Part shown: in pieces, positions 43,758 to 53,262 of the stretch
Layout of the letters: every line of letters begins with the position of its first letter
Position numbering within the stretch: position 1 is the first letter of the stretch
From: Rhodospirillales bacterium
GTDB taxonomy: Bacteria; Pseudomonadota; Alphaproteobacteria; Rhodospirillales; Defluviicoccaceae
DNA length: 64,000 nt
NCBI GenBank assembly: GCA_016793925.1
Contig: JAEULH010000100.1
Span: 24,922-88,921, forward strand
Direction: 5' to 3'
The notes under the pieces: model-generated
Database searches by the model: none
What the model was told of the DNA's origin: nothing
What the model saw: only the letters and a program-made list of their open reading frames with translations
Position numbers and translations under genes: made by a program

Positions 43758-46700
43758 ATGCCGAAGCGCACCGACATCCACTCGATCCTGATCATCGGCG
43801 CCGGGCCCATCGTCATCGGCCAGGCCTGTGAGTTCGACTATTCCGGCACCCAGGCCTGCAAGGCGCTCAAGCAGGAGGGCTACCGCGTCATTCTCGTCAA
43901 CTCCAACCCGGCGACGATCATGACCGACCCGGGCATGGCCGACGCCACCTACGTCGAGCCGATCAACCCGATGACGATCGAGAAGATCATCGCCCGCGAA
44001 CGGCCGGACGCGGTACTGCCGACGATGGGCGGCCAGACGGCGCTGAACGTGGCGCTGGAACTGGAAAAGTCCGGCGCGCTCGGCCGCTACGGCGTCGAGA
44101 TGATCGGAGCGAAGTCGGCCGTCATCGCCAAGGCGGAAGATCGCCAACTGTTCCGCGACGCCATGGCCGCCATCGGCCTGGCGTGCCCGCTCAGCCGCGT
44201 CGTGCGTTCGCTCGATGAGGCGCGCGGCGTGCTGCAGGAGCTCGGCCTGCCGCTGATCGTCCGCCCGTCGTTCACGCTCGGCGGCACCGGCGGCGGCATC
44301 GCCTACAACAACGCAGAGTTTGAAATGATCGTTGCCGGCGGCCTCGCCGCGTCGCCGGCGCAGCAGGTCCTCATCGAAGAATCGGTTCTCGGCTGGAAGG
44401 AGTTCGAGATGGAGGTCGTCCGCGACTGCGCGGACAACTGCATCATCGTCTGCTCGATCGAGAACGTCGATCCGATGGGCGTGCACACCGGCGATTCGAT
44501 CACCGTGGCCCCGGCGCTGACGCTGACCGACAAGGAATACCAGCTGATGCGCAATGCTTCGATCGCGGTGCTGCGCGAGATCGGGGTCGATACCGGCGGC
44601 TCGAACGTGCAGTTCGCGATCAATCCCGACAACGGCCGCATGGTCGTCATCGAGATGAACCCGCGCGTCTCGCGATCCTCGGCCTTGGCTTCCAAGGCGA
44701 CGGGATTCCCCATCGCGAAGATCGCCGCAAAGCTTGCCGTCGGCTACCGCCTCGATGAACTCGGCAACGACATCACCGGCGCCACCCCGGCGTCGTTCGA
44801 GCCGACCATCGACTACGTCGTCACCAAGATCCCCCGCTTCACCTTCGAGAAATTCCCGGGCGCGGAACCGATCCTGACGACGTCGATGAAGTCCGTCGGC
44901 GAGGCCATGGCCATCGGCCGCTGCTTTGCCGAATCGCTGCAAAAAGGGCTGCGCTCGATGGAGACCGGGCTGAGCGGCCTGAACGAGGTCGACCTCGGAG
45001 TTTCGCGAGAAGAGGTTCTCGCGGCCCTGACCTCGGCCCGCCCCGACAGGGTGCTGGTTATCGCCCAGGCCTTTCGCGACGGCCTGAGCGTCAACGAGGT
45101 CTATGCCTCCTGCCGCTACGACAAGTGGTTCCTGAATCAGGTCAAGATGCTCGTCGATTGCGAGGCCGAGGTCCGGCTTCACGGCCTTCCCGGCGATATC
45201 GCCTCGATGCTGCGGTTCAAATCGCTCGGCTTCTCCGACCAGCGCCTGGCCGAGCTGTCCGGCAAGACCGCCGCGGAAGTGGCCCTGCGCCGGCGCGTCC
45301 TGGGCGTCGCCCCCGTCTACAAGCGCGTCGACACCTGCGCCGCCGAGTTTCCCAGCCAGACCTCGTACATGTACTCGAGCTACGAGCCGCAGGCCGGCGA
45401 GCCGGCCGAATGCGAGGCGGCGCCTTCGGACCGGACCAAGGTCGTGATCCTCGGCGGCGGGCCCAACCGTATCGGCCAGGGGATCGAGTTCGACTACTGC
45501 TGCGTTCACGCCGCCTACGCTCTGCGCGAGGCGGGCTATGAAGCGATCATGGTCAACTGCAACCCTGAAACGGTTTCGACCGACTACGATACCTCCGACC
45601 GCCTCTATTTCGAGCCGCTCACCGACGAGGATGTGATCGCCCTGATCGACGTCGAGCGCTCCCGCGGCCAGCTTCTCGGCGTCATTGTCCAACTCGGCGG
45701 GCAGACGCCGCTCAAGCTGGCGACGGCGCTGGCCAAGGCCGGGATCCCGATCCTCGGCACCTCGCCGGACGCCATCGACCTGGCCGAAGATCGCGAACGC
45801 TTCCAGGTGCTTTTGCAAAAGCTCGGGCTGCGCCAGCCGGCCAACGGCATCGCCCGCTCGGCCGCCGAAGCCGAGCGCGTCGCCGGCGACATCGGCTATC
45901 CCGTGGTCATGCGCCCGTCCTATGTCCTCGGCGGTCGGGCGATGGAGATCATCCACAACCGCGAGGCCCTGCATCGCTACATCTCCCACGCGGTCCAGGT
46001 GTCCGGCGACAAGCCGGTACTGCTCGATTCCTACCTTCAGGATGCGATCGAGGTCGACGTCGACGCCCTCGCCGACGGGACCGACATCTTCGTCGCCGGC
46101 ATTATGCAGCACATCGAGGAAGCCGGGATCCACTCCGGCGACTCCGCCTGCTGCCTGCCGCCGCATTCGCTTTCGCCCGAAGCCATCGCAGAAATCGAAC
46201 GCGAGACCGCGGCGCTGGCGCGCGCGCTCGGCGTCGTCGGGCTGATGAACGTGCAGTTCGCGATCAAGGACGGCGATATCTACGTCCTCGAGGTCAATCC
46301 GCGGGCCAGCCGCACCGTTCCGTTCGTTGCCAAGGCGACCGGCGTTCCGGTCGCGAAGATCGCTGCCCGGGTGATGGCCGGCGAGCGGCTGGCGGCTTTC
46401 GAGCTGACCGCTCGAAGGGCGCTCGCCCATGTTTCGGTCAAGGAGGCCGTCTTCCCCTTCGCCCGGTTCCCGGGCGTCGACATCATTCTCGGACCGGAGA
46501 TGAAATCGACCGGCGAGGTCATGGGCATCGGCTCCGACTTCAGCAGCGCCTTCGCCAAGTCCCAACTCGGCGCCGGGGCGAGGCTGCCCGGCGGCGGCGC
46601 CGTTTTCATCTCCGTCAAGGACAAGGACAAGGAGGCCGCCGCGCAGCTTGCCGCTCGCCTCGTCCGGCTCGGCTTCGTCCTGACGGCGACCGACGGGACC

Positions 46701-47000
46701 GCCGCCCATCTGGCGCAAACCGGGCTCGAGGTCCGGCGGGTCAACAAGGTCATGCAGGGGCGGCCGCACTGCGAAGACGCGATCATCAATGGCGATGTCC
46801 ATCTCGTCATCAACACCACCGAAGGCGCGCAGGCCATCCGCGACAGCTTCTCCATTCGACGCTCGGCCTTGATGAAGAACGTCCCGCACTACACCACCAT
46901 CGCCGGCGCTGCGGCGGCAGTGGACGCGATCGAGGCGCTGCTCGCCGGCGACGGACTTGATGTCGCACCGCTCCAGTCCTACTTCCCCGTTTTTGCCTGA
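43758..47000 (+). CDS. carB: Carbamoyl-phosphate synthase large subunit
   Basis: A 1080-residue full-length enzyme with the two homologous ATP-grasp halves. The first starts [21 protein letters not shown]; the second restarts near 555 with [21 protein letters not shown]. The C-terminal allosteric MGS-like domain is from about 940. It makes carbamoyl phosphate from bicarbonate, two ATP and the ammonia channelled from CarA. It lies 107 bases after carA; together they form an operon, with greA following. Confidence 0.98.
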   Translation: MPKRTDIHSILIIGAGPIVIGQACEFDYSGTQACKALKQEGYRVILVNSNPATIMTDPGMADATYVEPINPMTIEKIIARERPDAVLPTMGGQTALNVALELEKSGALGRYGVEMIGAKSAVIAKAEDRQLFRDAMAAIGLACPLSRVVRSLDEARGVLQELGLPLIVRPSFTLGGTGGGIAYNNAEFEMIVAGGLAASPAQQVLIEESVLGWKEFEMEVVRDCADNCIIVCSIENVDPMGVHTGDSITVAPALTLTDKEYQLMRNASIAVLREIGVDTGGSNVQFAINPDNGRMVVIEMNPRVSRSSALASKATGFPIAKIAAKLAVGYRLDELGNDITGATPASFEPTIDYVVTKIPRFTFEKFPGAEPILTTSMKSVGEAMAIGRCFAESLQKGLRSMETGLSGLNEVDLGVSREEVLAALTSARPDRVLVIAQAFRDGLSVNEVYASCRYDKWFLNQVKMLVDCEAEVRLHGLPGDIASMLRFKSLGFSDQRLAELSGKTAAEVALRRRVLGVAPVYKRVDTCAAEFPSQTSYMYSSYEPQAGEPAECEAAPSDRTKVVILGGGPNRIGQGIEFDYCCVHAAYALREAGYEAIMVNCNPETVSTDYDTSDRLYFEPLTDEDVIALIDVERSRGQLLGVIVQLGGQTPLKLATALAKAGIPILGTSPDAIDLAEDRERFQVLLQKLGLRQPANGIARSAAEAERVAGDIGYPVVMRPSYVLGGRAMEIIHNREALHRYISHAVQVSGDKPVLLDSYLQDAIEVDVDALADGTDIFVAGIMQHIEEAGIHSGDSACCLPPHSLSPEAIAEIERETAALARALGVVGLMNVQFAIKDGDIYVLEVNPRASRTVPFVAKATGVPVAKIAARVMAGERLAAFELTARRALAHVSVKEAVFPFARFPGVDIILGPEMKSTGEVMGIGSDFSSAFAKSQLGAGARLPGGGAVFISVKDKDKEAAAQLAARLVRLGFVLTATDGTAAHLAQTGLEVRRVNKVMQGRPHCEDAIINGDVHLVINTTEGAQAIRDSFSIRRSALMKNVPHYTTIAGAAAAVDAIEALLAGDGLDVAPLQSYFPVFA

Positions 47001-47090
47001 ACGCCTATAAGGTGTCGCCCGGCTTTTCGGACGGACGCCCGGCGTTTTTGCGGGCAGACGCCCGACCATCGACGAGACGAGGCTGATTGC

Positions 47091-47564
47091 ATGGAAAAAA
47101 TTCCGATGACGCCCGAGGGGCTGACCCAGCTCGAACAGGAGCTGCGTCGGCTTCGCAGCCAGGAACGTCCTGCGGTCATTCGCGCGCTGGCGGAGGCGCG
47201 CGAGCATGGCGATCTTTCGGAGAATGCCGAATATCACGCTGCGCGCGAGCGGCAGAGCTTTATCGAAGGCCGAATCGCCGAGCTCGAGGACATCATCAGC
47301 CGCGCGGAGCCGATCGACACCTCGCACATGAACGACGACGTCATTCGCTTCGGCGCGACGGTTCTGCTCGCTGACGAGGATACCGAGGAGGAATCGACCT
47401 ACCGGATCGTCGGCAGCCATGAGGCCGACGCCGGCGCCGGTCGCCTCTCCATCACCTCGCCGCTGGGCCGGGCGCTGATCGGCAAGCACCTGGGCGACAT
47501 CGTCGAAGTGACCACGCCCAGGGGCTACAAGTCCTACGAGGTCGTGAACATCGCCTATGGCTGA
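47091..47564 (+). CDS. greA: Transcription elongation factor GreA
   Basis: A 157-residue GreA: an N-terminal coiled coil ([17 protein letters not shown] to about 75, with the acidic tip [13 protein letters not shown]) and the C-terminal FKBP-like domain ending in SYEVVNI. It enters the polymerase secondary channel and stimulates cleavage of backtracked RNA. The last eight bases overlap the next gene, so the two are translationally linked. Confidence 0.97.
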   Translation: MEKIPMTPEGLTQLEQELRRLRSQERPAVIRALAEAREHGDLSENAEYHAARERQSFIEGRIAELEDIISRAEPIDTSHMNDDVIRFGATVLLADEDTEEESTYRIVGSHEADAGAGRLSITSPLGRALIGKHLGDIVEVTTPRGYKSYEVVNIAYG

Positions 47565-48591
47565 GCCGAGCAGCCGGTCGAAACCCGAATCGGTGGTGCG
47601 ACCCTTGGCCGAGGATCAGCGCATCGATCTGATCGCCCTGCGGCTGGACGACGTTCTGGTCGATGCCGCGTTCGCTGATTTCCCAGGGCGCTACAGTCGC
47701 GGCAAGGTTCGCGACAACTACGACCTGGCCGACGGCCGGCGCATCGTCATCGCCACCGACCGGCAGAGCGCCTTCGACCAGATCCTCGCCGCGGTGCCGT
47801 TCAAGGGCCAGATCCTGACCCAGACCGCGCGGTTCTGGTTCGAGCGGACGACCGACATCGTCGCCAACCACGTCATCACCTATCCCGACCCGAACGTCAT
47901 GCTGGCGCGGACGCTGCGCATGCTGCCGGTCGAGATCGTCGTTCGCGACTATCTGACCGGCACCACCGCGACGTCGATCTTGACGATGTACCAGGCCGGT
48001 CGCCGGGAGATGTACGGCGTGCGCCTTCCCGACAACCTGCGCCGACACCAGAAGCTGCCGCGCACGGTGATCACGCCGACCACCAAGGGCGTCGATGGCG
48101 ATCACGACCTGCCGCTTTCCCCTGCCGACGTGCTCGCCCGAGGCCTTCTCGACCGGGCGCAGTGGGACGAGATCGAAGCCGTGGCGCTGGCGTTGTTCGC
48201 CCGTGGGCGCGACGTTGCCGCCGCCAACGGTCTGATCCTCGTCGACACCAAGTACGAATTCGGCGTCGACGCCGACGGCCGGATCGTGCTCGCCGACGAG
48301 ATCCATACTCCGGACAGCAGTCGCTACTGGCTGGCCGAGAGCTACGAAGCGCGGATGGCCGCCGGCGGCGATCCCGAGAGCCTGGACAAGGACTTCCTTC
48401 GCCGCTGGATCATCGAGCGCTGCGACCCCTACCGCGATCCCGTTCCGCCGATACCGCAACGCACCCTGGTCGAGTTCGCCGCCCGCTACATTACCCTCTA
48501 CGAGACCGTCACCGGATTGCGGTTCCAGCCGCCGGACGACGCCGTCCCGATCCGTGAGCGGGTCCGGCGGAACCTGAGCCGCTGCCTCTGA
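47557..48591 (+). CDS. purC: SAICAR synthetase, long (yeast ADE1-like) type
   Basis: A 344-residue SAICAR synthetase-family protein: [14 protein letters not shown] (ATP-binding start), [41 protein letters not shown] and [11 protein letters not shown]. It catalyses ATP-dependent coupling of CAIR and aspartate in purine synthesis. The common bacterial PurC is about 240 residues; this longer form resembles the eukaryotic ADE1 clade. The start overlaps greA by eight bases. A second, short purC may exist elsewhere in the genome. Confidence 0.9.
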   Translation: MAEPSSRSKPESVVRPLAEDQRIDLIALRLDDVLVDAAFADFPGRYSRGKVRDNYDLADGRRIVIATDRQSAFDQILAAVPFKGQILTQTARFWFERTTDIVANHVITYPDPNVMLARTLRMLPVEIVVRDYLTGTTATSILTMYQAGRREMYGVRLPDNLRRHQKLPRTVITPTTKGVDGDHDLPLSPADVLARGLLDRAQWDEIEAVALALFARGRDVAAANGLILVDTKYEFGVDADGRIVLADEIHTPDSSRYWLAESYEARMAAGGDPESLDKDFLRRWIIERCDPYRDPVPPIPQRTLVEFAARYITLYETVTGLRFQPPDDAVPIRERVRRNLSRCL

Positions 48592-48625
48592 GCGAAGGCG
48601 GCCGGCTGACGGCAGGGTCGCGACC

Positions 48626-49144
48626 TCACGCCGGTTCCTCTTCCATCTCCCTGTTGTCGCAGGGAATCGGCACCCCCGGCTTGTATTTGGATGTCCTGAT
48701 CGACAGCGCCGATTTGACGTGGGCGACATGCGGCGCGGGCGTCAGCTTCTCGGTAATGAACTTCTGGTAAGTGTCCCAGTCCTCGGCCACGACCTTGAGC
48801 AGGAAGTCCGTCTCGCCGGCCAGCATGTAGCACTCGCGAACCTCGGCCCAGCGGGCGACGAGGCGCTCGAAGCTTTCGAGGTCGGCCTCCGCCTGGCTGT
48901 CGAGCCCGACAAGGACGAACACCGAGACGTTGTAGCCGAGCGCGCGGGGTTCGATCTCGGCATGGTAGCCACGGACGTAGCCGGCGTTCTCCAAAGCGCG
49001 CACCCGGCGCAGGCACGGCGGCGCCGAGATGCCGGCCCGCCGGGCCAACTCCACGTTGGTGATGCGGCCGTTGGCTTGCAGGTCGTGGAGAATGCGTTGG
49101 TCGATCTTGTCCAGTTTTACTCGACGCACGTGATATTTCTCCAT
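48626..49144 (-). CDS. Lrp/AsnC family transcriptional regulator
   Basis: A 172-residue Lrp-type regulator. Its N-terminal winged helix has KIDQRILHDLQANGRITNVELARRAGISAPPCLRRVRAL, typical of the family in short blocks, followed by the RAM ligand domain with the LAGETDFLLKVV core (about 100-115). AGGGACAGGA precedes the ATG. It would bind DNA as an octamer in response to an amino acid. The targets are unknown, but the divergent trxB promoter region is adjacent. Confidence 0.93.
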   Translation of the reverse strand: MEKYHVRRVKLDKIDQRILHDLQANGRITNVELARRAGISAPPCLRRVRALENAGYVRGYHAEIEPRALGYNVSVFVLVGLDSQAEADLESFERLVARWAEVRECYMLAGETDFLLKVVAEDWDTYQKFITEKLTPAPHVAHVKSALSIRTSKYKPGVPIPCDNREMEEEPA

Positions 49145-49374
49145 TCCTGTCCCTTCGCGCGCAACTATATTACATAGCCGTCGGCGGCTGAGGAAGCGCG
49201 ATAAGGTCGCGGCGGCGGCGCAGCATCGCTCCGCGTCGGGCTTTGCCGGGCCGACGCGGCGCAGCCGGCGCCGCGCGCCGTCGCGGAGTCTTGTTTGTCT
49301 CTGCCGTGGTTCTTATCCTTTCACCAACGGGTTCCGGGCGGCGACTGCGCCGACAGCGACGGGGCGGGGAGAAA

Positions 49375-50340
49375 ATGGCGGAGCGACAAGCGGGCCAGGT
49401 CGTAATCCTCGGGTCGGGGCCGGCGGGCTACACCGCCGCCATCTATGCCGCGCGCGCCAACCTTCAGCCGATCCTGATCAAGGGCCTGCAGCCGGGCGGT
49501 CAGCTTACCATCACCACCGAAGTCGAGAACTTTCCGGGCTATGCGGATACGGTTCAGGGGCCGTGGATGATGGAGCAGATGGACCGGCAGGCGGCCAAGG
49601 TCGGCACCCGCATGGTCGATGACATCGTTGTCGAAGCCGACCTGTCGCGCCGGCCGTTCGTGCTGCGGGGCGACAGCGGCGCAACCTACAGCGCGGAGAC
49701 GCTCATCATCTGCACCGGCGCGTCGGCGCGCTGGCTGGGGCTGGAGAGCGAGGCGCGGTTCCAGGGCTTCGGCGTCTCGGCCTGCGCCACCTGCGACGGG
49801 TTCTTTTACCGCGGCAAGCGCGTCGCCGTCGTCGGCGGCGGCAACACCGCCGTCGAGGAAGCGCTGTTTTTGACCAACTTCGCCGAGAAGGTGACGCTGA
49901 TCCATCGCCGCGACCAGCTTCGGGCCGAGAAGATCCTGCAACAGCGGCTTTTCCGCCATCCCAGGATCGAGGTCATCTGGGACCATGTGGTCGACGAGAT
50001 CGTCGGCACCGCCGCGCCGCCCGGCGTCACCGGCGTCGTGCTGCGCCCGACCAAGAGCGGGACCTTGAAGGAGGTTCCGGTCGACGGGGTCTTCATCGCG
50101 ATCGGGCATACGCCCAATACCCAGTTGTTCCGCGGCCAGGTGACGATGGATTCCGAGGGCTACATTCTCACCGTGCCGGACAGCACCGCGACCAATGTGG
50201 CGGGCGTCTTCGCCGCCGGCGACGTTCAGGACAAGATCTTCCGCCAGGCCGTCACCGCCGCCGGGACCGGCTGCATGGCTGCGCTGGAGGCCGAGCGTTT
50301 TCTGACGGAACAGGAGGAAGTCGCGGACGCCGCGGCCTGA
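49375..50340 (+). CDS. trxB: Thioredoxin reductase
   Basis: A 321-residue FAD/NADPH disulfide reductase. It has the FAD loop ILGSGPAGYTAAIYAARA near the start, the redox pair CATC (C137, C140), the NADPH loop VVGGGNTAVEEALFL, and GVFAAGDVQD at the C-terminal FAD site. It keeps thioredoxin reduced in the cytoplasm. The ATG at 49375 follows GGGGAGAAA; the longer frame from 49243 is not supported. Confidence 0.97.
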   Translation: MAERQAGQVVILGSGPAGYTAAIYAARANLQPILIKGLQPGGQLTITTEVENFPGYADTVQGPWMMEQMDRQAAKVGTRMVDDIVVEADLSRRPFVLRGDSGATYSAETLIICTGASARWLGLESEARFQGFGVSACATCDGFFYRGKRVAVVGGGNTAVEEALFLTNFAEKVTLIHRRDQLRAEKILQQRLFRHPRIEVIWDHVVDEIVGTAAPPGVTGVVLRPTKSGTLKEVPVDGVFIAIGHTPNTQLFRGQVTMDSEGYILTVPDSTATNVAGVFAAGDVQDKIFRQAVTAAGTGCMAALEAERFLTEQEEVADAAA

Positions 50341-50440
50341 GAGGCCGCGCCGCCGGAGCGTGTGCCGCCCCTTCAGGGGGCAAGCAAAGAACCCCGCGAA
50401 AGACGAGAACGGGGGCGCGAAGGACACAACGGGGAAACGC

Positions 50441-51331
50441 ATGGACTGGGACAAGCTGCGCATCTTTCAGGCTGTCGCGGAGGCGGGGAGCTTCACCCAT
50501 GCCGGCGATTCCCTGAACCTGAGCCAATCGGCGGTCAGCCGCCAGGTTGGATCGCTTGAGGAAAGCCTTCAGATCCCGCTGTTTCATCGCCACGCCCGGG
50601 GCCTGGTCCTGACCGAGCAGGGCGAGATCCTGTTCAAGGCGGCGCGCGAGGTCTTGGCCAAGCTCAACATGGTCGAGGCGCGGATCAGCGAGAGCCGCGA
50701 GCGGCCGCAGGGCCCGCTCAAGGTGACGACGACCATCGCCTTCGGCTCGGTCTGGCTGGCGCCCAGGCTCAAGGAGTTCCTCGAGGGCTATCCGGATATC
50801 GAAGTCTCGCTGATGCTGTCCGACAACGAGGTCGACCTGTCGATGCGCGAGGCCGATGTCGCCATCCGCCTGACCCCGCCGACCCAGTCGGATCTGGTTC
50901 AGCGCCGGCTGATGGTCCTGCGCTACCACCTGTTCGCGGCGCCGAGCTATCTGCACAAGATGGGCATGCCGCGCAGGCTCGAGGACCTCGACCATCACCG
51001 CCTCGTCGTCTTCGGCGAGGACGCCAAGCCGCCCGTGCCCAACCTGAACTGGCTCCTCGAAGCCGGCGTCGCCAACGGCGAGAAGCGCAAGGCCTACCTC
51101 AAGGTCAACAGCACCTACGGGATTTTCCGGGCGGTGCAGAGCGGTATCGGGATCGGCGCGCTGCCGCACTACCTCAACCAGGAGACGGGCAATCTGGTCG
51201 AGGTTCTGCCCGAGTTGCGCGGCCCCGACGTCGACGTTTTTTTCGTCTACCCGGACGAGCTGCGCAGTTCGAACCGCATCGCCGTCTTTCGAGACTTCAT
51301 CGTCCGCAAGATCGAAGATCTGAGCGGCTGA
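50441..51331 (+). CDS. LysR family transcriptional regulator
   Basis: A 296-residue LysR regulator. The N-terminal helix-turn-helix is WDKLRIFQAVAEAGSFTHAG...SQSAVSRQVGSLE (about 3-45); the C-terminal effector domain starts near 92 (LKVTTTIAFGSVWLAPRL). The start is the ATG at 50441 after GGGGAAACGC; a frame from 50360 is an extension. It follows trxB by 100 bases in the same direction, so they may be co-transcribed. Effector and targets are unknown. Confidence 0.94.
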   Translation: MDWDKLRIFQAVAEAGSFTHAGDSLNLSQSAVSRQVGSLEESLQIPLFHRHARGLVLTEQGEILFKAAREVLAKLNMVEARISESRERPQGPLKVTTTIAFGSVWLAPRLKEFLEGYPDIEVSLMLSDNEVDLSMREADVAIRLTPPTQSDLVQRRLMVLRYHLFAAPSYLHKMGMPRRLEDLDHHRLVVFGEDAKPPVPNLNWLLEAGVANGEKRKAYLKVNSTYGIFRAVQSGIGIGALPHYLNQETGNLVEVLPELRGPDVDVFFVYPDELRSSNRIAVFRDFIVRKIEDLSG

Positions 51332-51349
51332 GGCCGTCGGCGGGTCCCG

Positions 51350-51394
51350 ACCCTCTCCCTCGGGGAGAAGGGAGACCCGCCTCTGCGGGCGGGT
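51350..51394. repeat. Double-hairpin intergenic element
   Basis: Two adjacent palindromes: CCCTCTCCC paired with GGGGAGAAGGG (51351-51372), then ACCCGCC and GGCGGGT (51375-51381/51388-51394). This CCCTCTCC..GGGTGAGGG form resembles a repetitive intergenic element common in proteobacteria. Its position 20 bases after the LysR stop means it may also end that transcript. Confidence 0.6.
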
Positions 51395-51576
51395 GAGGGG
51401 GAATGCCACGGTGCGTCCCGCGACGCCGACACCCGCGTCGCTCGCGGTCGCGCTGAGCGCCATGGGTCAGCCCGGGGAGATGCTTGGCGTCCTGTTGACA
51501 TCCGCAGGCCGTTGCAGCCATTATCCGGCCTGCGGGAGGGGCCGGCCGCGCCGACGCCCACCAATCTGCCATTCTT

Positions 51577-51652
<76 letters not shown>

Positions 51653-51737
51653 CCATCCATGTCGCCAGAGTATCCGCGCTCCACGCTGCCGCTTGGCGAC
51701 GCTGCAGGCGTCGCTCGCTCGTCGGACGGATCGCCGG

Positions 51738-52394
51738 CTACGCCTCGAGCCAGGCATCCAGCGCCGGGGCAAGGTCCTCGAACGGGCGGTAGCCGACGGT
51801 CAGCGCCCTGAGCCCGTTCGCGTCGCCGACGACGACCGCCGGAAAGCCGGAGATGCCAAGCGCCCGGGTCAGGCGGAAGTCGGCGAGGGTCGCCTCGGCG
51901 ATCTCGGCCGCGGCGTACACTGTCGCAAAGGCTTGGGCATCGCCGCACAACGGCTCGGCCAGGGCCGCCAGAGTGGTTGCGTCGGTGACATCGCGACCCT
52001 CGACGTAGAAGGCCCGCTGCAGAGCGGCCAGATACGCGAAGGTCTGCTCAGGCGCCAGGTTGCGCATGGCGACCGCCGCGCGGCAGGCCGGGCCGGTGTC
52101 GTAGACGAAGCCGTCGCGGTCGAAAAAGTCGAAGTTGAAGGGCTGGCCGGTCGCCGCTTGCACATGCTCCCAGTGGCCGCGCACGGCGGCCTTGAGGTTC
52201 GCGTCCATGGCCGCTGTCATGCCTGCGCGTAAACCGCCGACGACGAGGCGCACCGGCGCCTGGTCGCCGCTCTTGGCGCGGACCCGGGCGCGGATCCGGG
52301 CGATCACGGGCGAGAATCCCCAGCACCACGAACACATCGGGTCGGCGAAGTAGAACAGTCGCTTGTCGACCGGCGCGTCGTCAGCCCCCTGCAT
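51738..52394 (-). CDS. DsbA/FrnE-like thiol oxidoreductase
   Basis: A 218-residue thioredoxin-fold protein without a signal peptide. The active site is C21-SWC24 following FADPM, with the cis-Pro in GISGFPAVVVGD (about 182-193). This matches the cytoplasmic FrnE/DsbA subgroup (compare C-x-W-C-W-G-F-x-P). It overlaps the upstream universal stress gene by 14 bases and ends the protease-stress operon. A role in handling disulfides during oxidative stress is likely. Confidence 0.87.
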   Translation of the reverse strand: MQGADDAPVDKRLFYFADPMCSWCWGFSPVIARIRARVRAKSGDQAPVRLVVGGLRAGMTAAMDANLKAAVRGHWEHVQAATGQPFNFDFFDRDGFVYDTGPACRAAVAMRNLAPEQTFAYLAALQRAFYVEGRDVTDATTLAALAEPLCGDAQAFATVYAAAEIAEATLADFRLTRALGISGFPAVVVGDANGLRALTVGYRPFEDLAPALDAWLEA

Positions 52395-53262
52395 CGGCCT
52401 CGCGCACCAGCAGCAGCGAACAGGGCGCGCGTTCGACGATTCGGCGCACGCCTTGCGCGTCGAGCAGTCCGGTCGGCACCACCAGCAGGCCGGCGCGGCG
52501 GGTGCGCGCGATCGCCAGCAATTCGTCGAGGCCCGCTCTCGTCACCTGGAAGATCGTGCCGCCGCTTCCGGTCCGCGCGAGAAGCTCGCCGACCGCCCGG
52601 CGCTGGCTCTCGACATCCTCGATCCGGGCAGCGAGCACCGCGACCTCGATGGTGCCGTCACCGCCGCCGATTTCGGCGGCGGCGGCGAGGCCGCTGGCGG
52701 CCGCGGCGCTTCCGTCATAGGCGACGAGCAGCGGGCCGCCCGGGGCCGCGGCCCGACGCGCCACCAGCACGAAACGAGCGGCGCCTTCGCACAGCGCGGT
52801 CAGGACGGCCGCGCTCGGCGTTCCGGGCGCCATGATTGATGCAGCCGGGCGGCCGCGCCAGCCGATGATGACGAGATCCGCCGGCGCAGCCGTGCTCTGG
52901 ATTTCGGGAATGATCCGGCCGCGGCGGATTTCGAAGGTCGAGCGGACCCGCTGACGCGCCGCCGCCCGTTCGACGGCCTGACGGGTGCGCGCGAGCTGAG
53001 CCTTGAGGGCCGTCTTCAGCAGACCGGCGCCCATTTGCCGAGCCCCCGCCGAGAGCGTACCCATGGTCGTGATGCCGGTATGCTCGGCGAGCCGGGCAAG
53101 GTCGATGTCCTCGATGAACAGACCGAACAACTCGGTGCGCAGCCGGGCGGCGAAGGCGGCGGCCGCCTCGACCGCGGCCGGATCCTCGTTGCTGGCTCCG
53201 TCGAAGGCGACGACGACCCGGCGGAACCGGGCCGAAGCCGGGCGCGGCGGCGTCGGGATCAT
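52381..53262 (-). CDS. Tandem-domain universal stress protein
   Basis: A 293-residue protein with two USP-like halves. The first half ends with the ATP-binding G-x2-G-x9-G-T pattern (IIGWRGRPAASIMAPGT, about 137-153). The second half (about 170-293) keeps the fold, but this motif is absent. The start is the ATG overlapping the Lon-like stop (ATGA); longer upstream frames are spurious. USPs bind ATP and modulate stress survival; the coupling to a protease suggests a role in protein quality control. Confidence 0.85.
   Translation of the reverse strand: MIPTPPRPASARFRRVVVAFDGASNEDPAAVEAAAAFAARLRTELFGLFIEDIDLARLAEHTGITTMGTLSAGARQMGAGLLKTALKAQLARTRQAVERAAARQRVRSTFEIRRGRIIPEIQSTAAPADLVIIGWRGRPAASIMAPGTPSAAVLTALCEGAARFVLVARRAAAPGGPLLVAYDGSAAAASGLAAAAEIGGGDGTIEVAVLAARIEDVESQRRAVGELLARTGSGGTIFQVTRAGLDELLAIARTRRAGLLVVPTGLLDAQGVRRIVERAPCSLLLVREADAGG

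Noticed and set aside
47001..47090. Possible terminator between carB and greA
   Set aside because: CGCCCGGC segments repeat near T-rich stretches, but they are mostly direct rather than inverted repeats, and no clean stem-loop could be drawn.
43647..47489. A 1280-codon open frame on the minus strand opposite carB and greA
   Set aside because: It is the mirror frame of carB and greA, whose plus-strand products are unmistakable; its translation has no recognisable domain and is Arg/Asp/Gly-rich as expected of a shadow.
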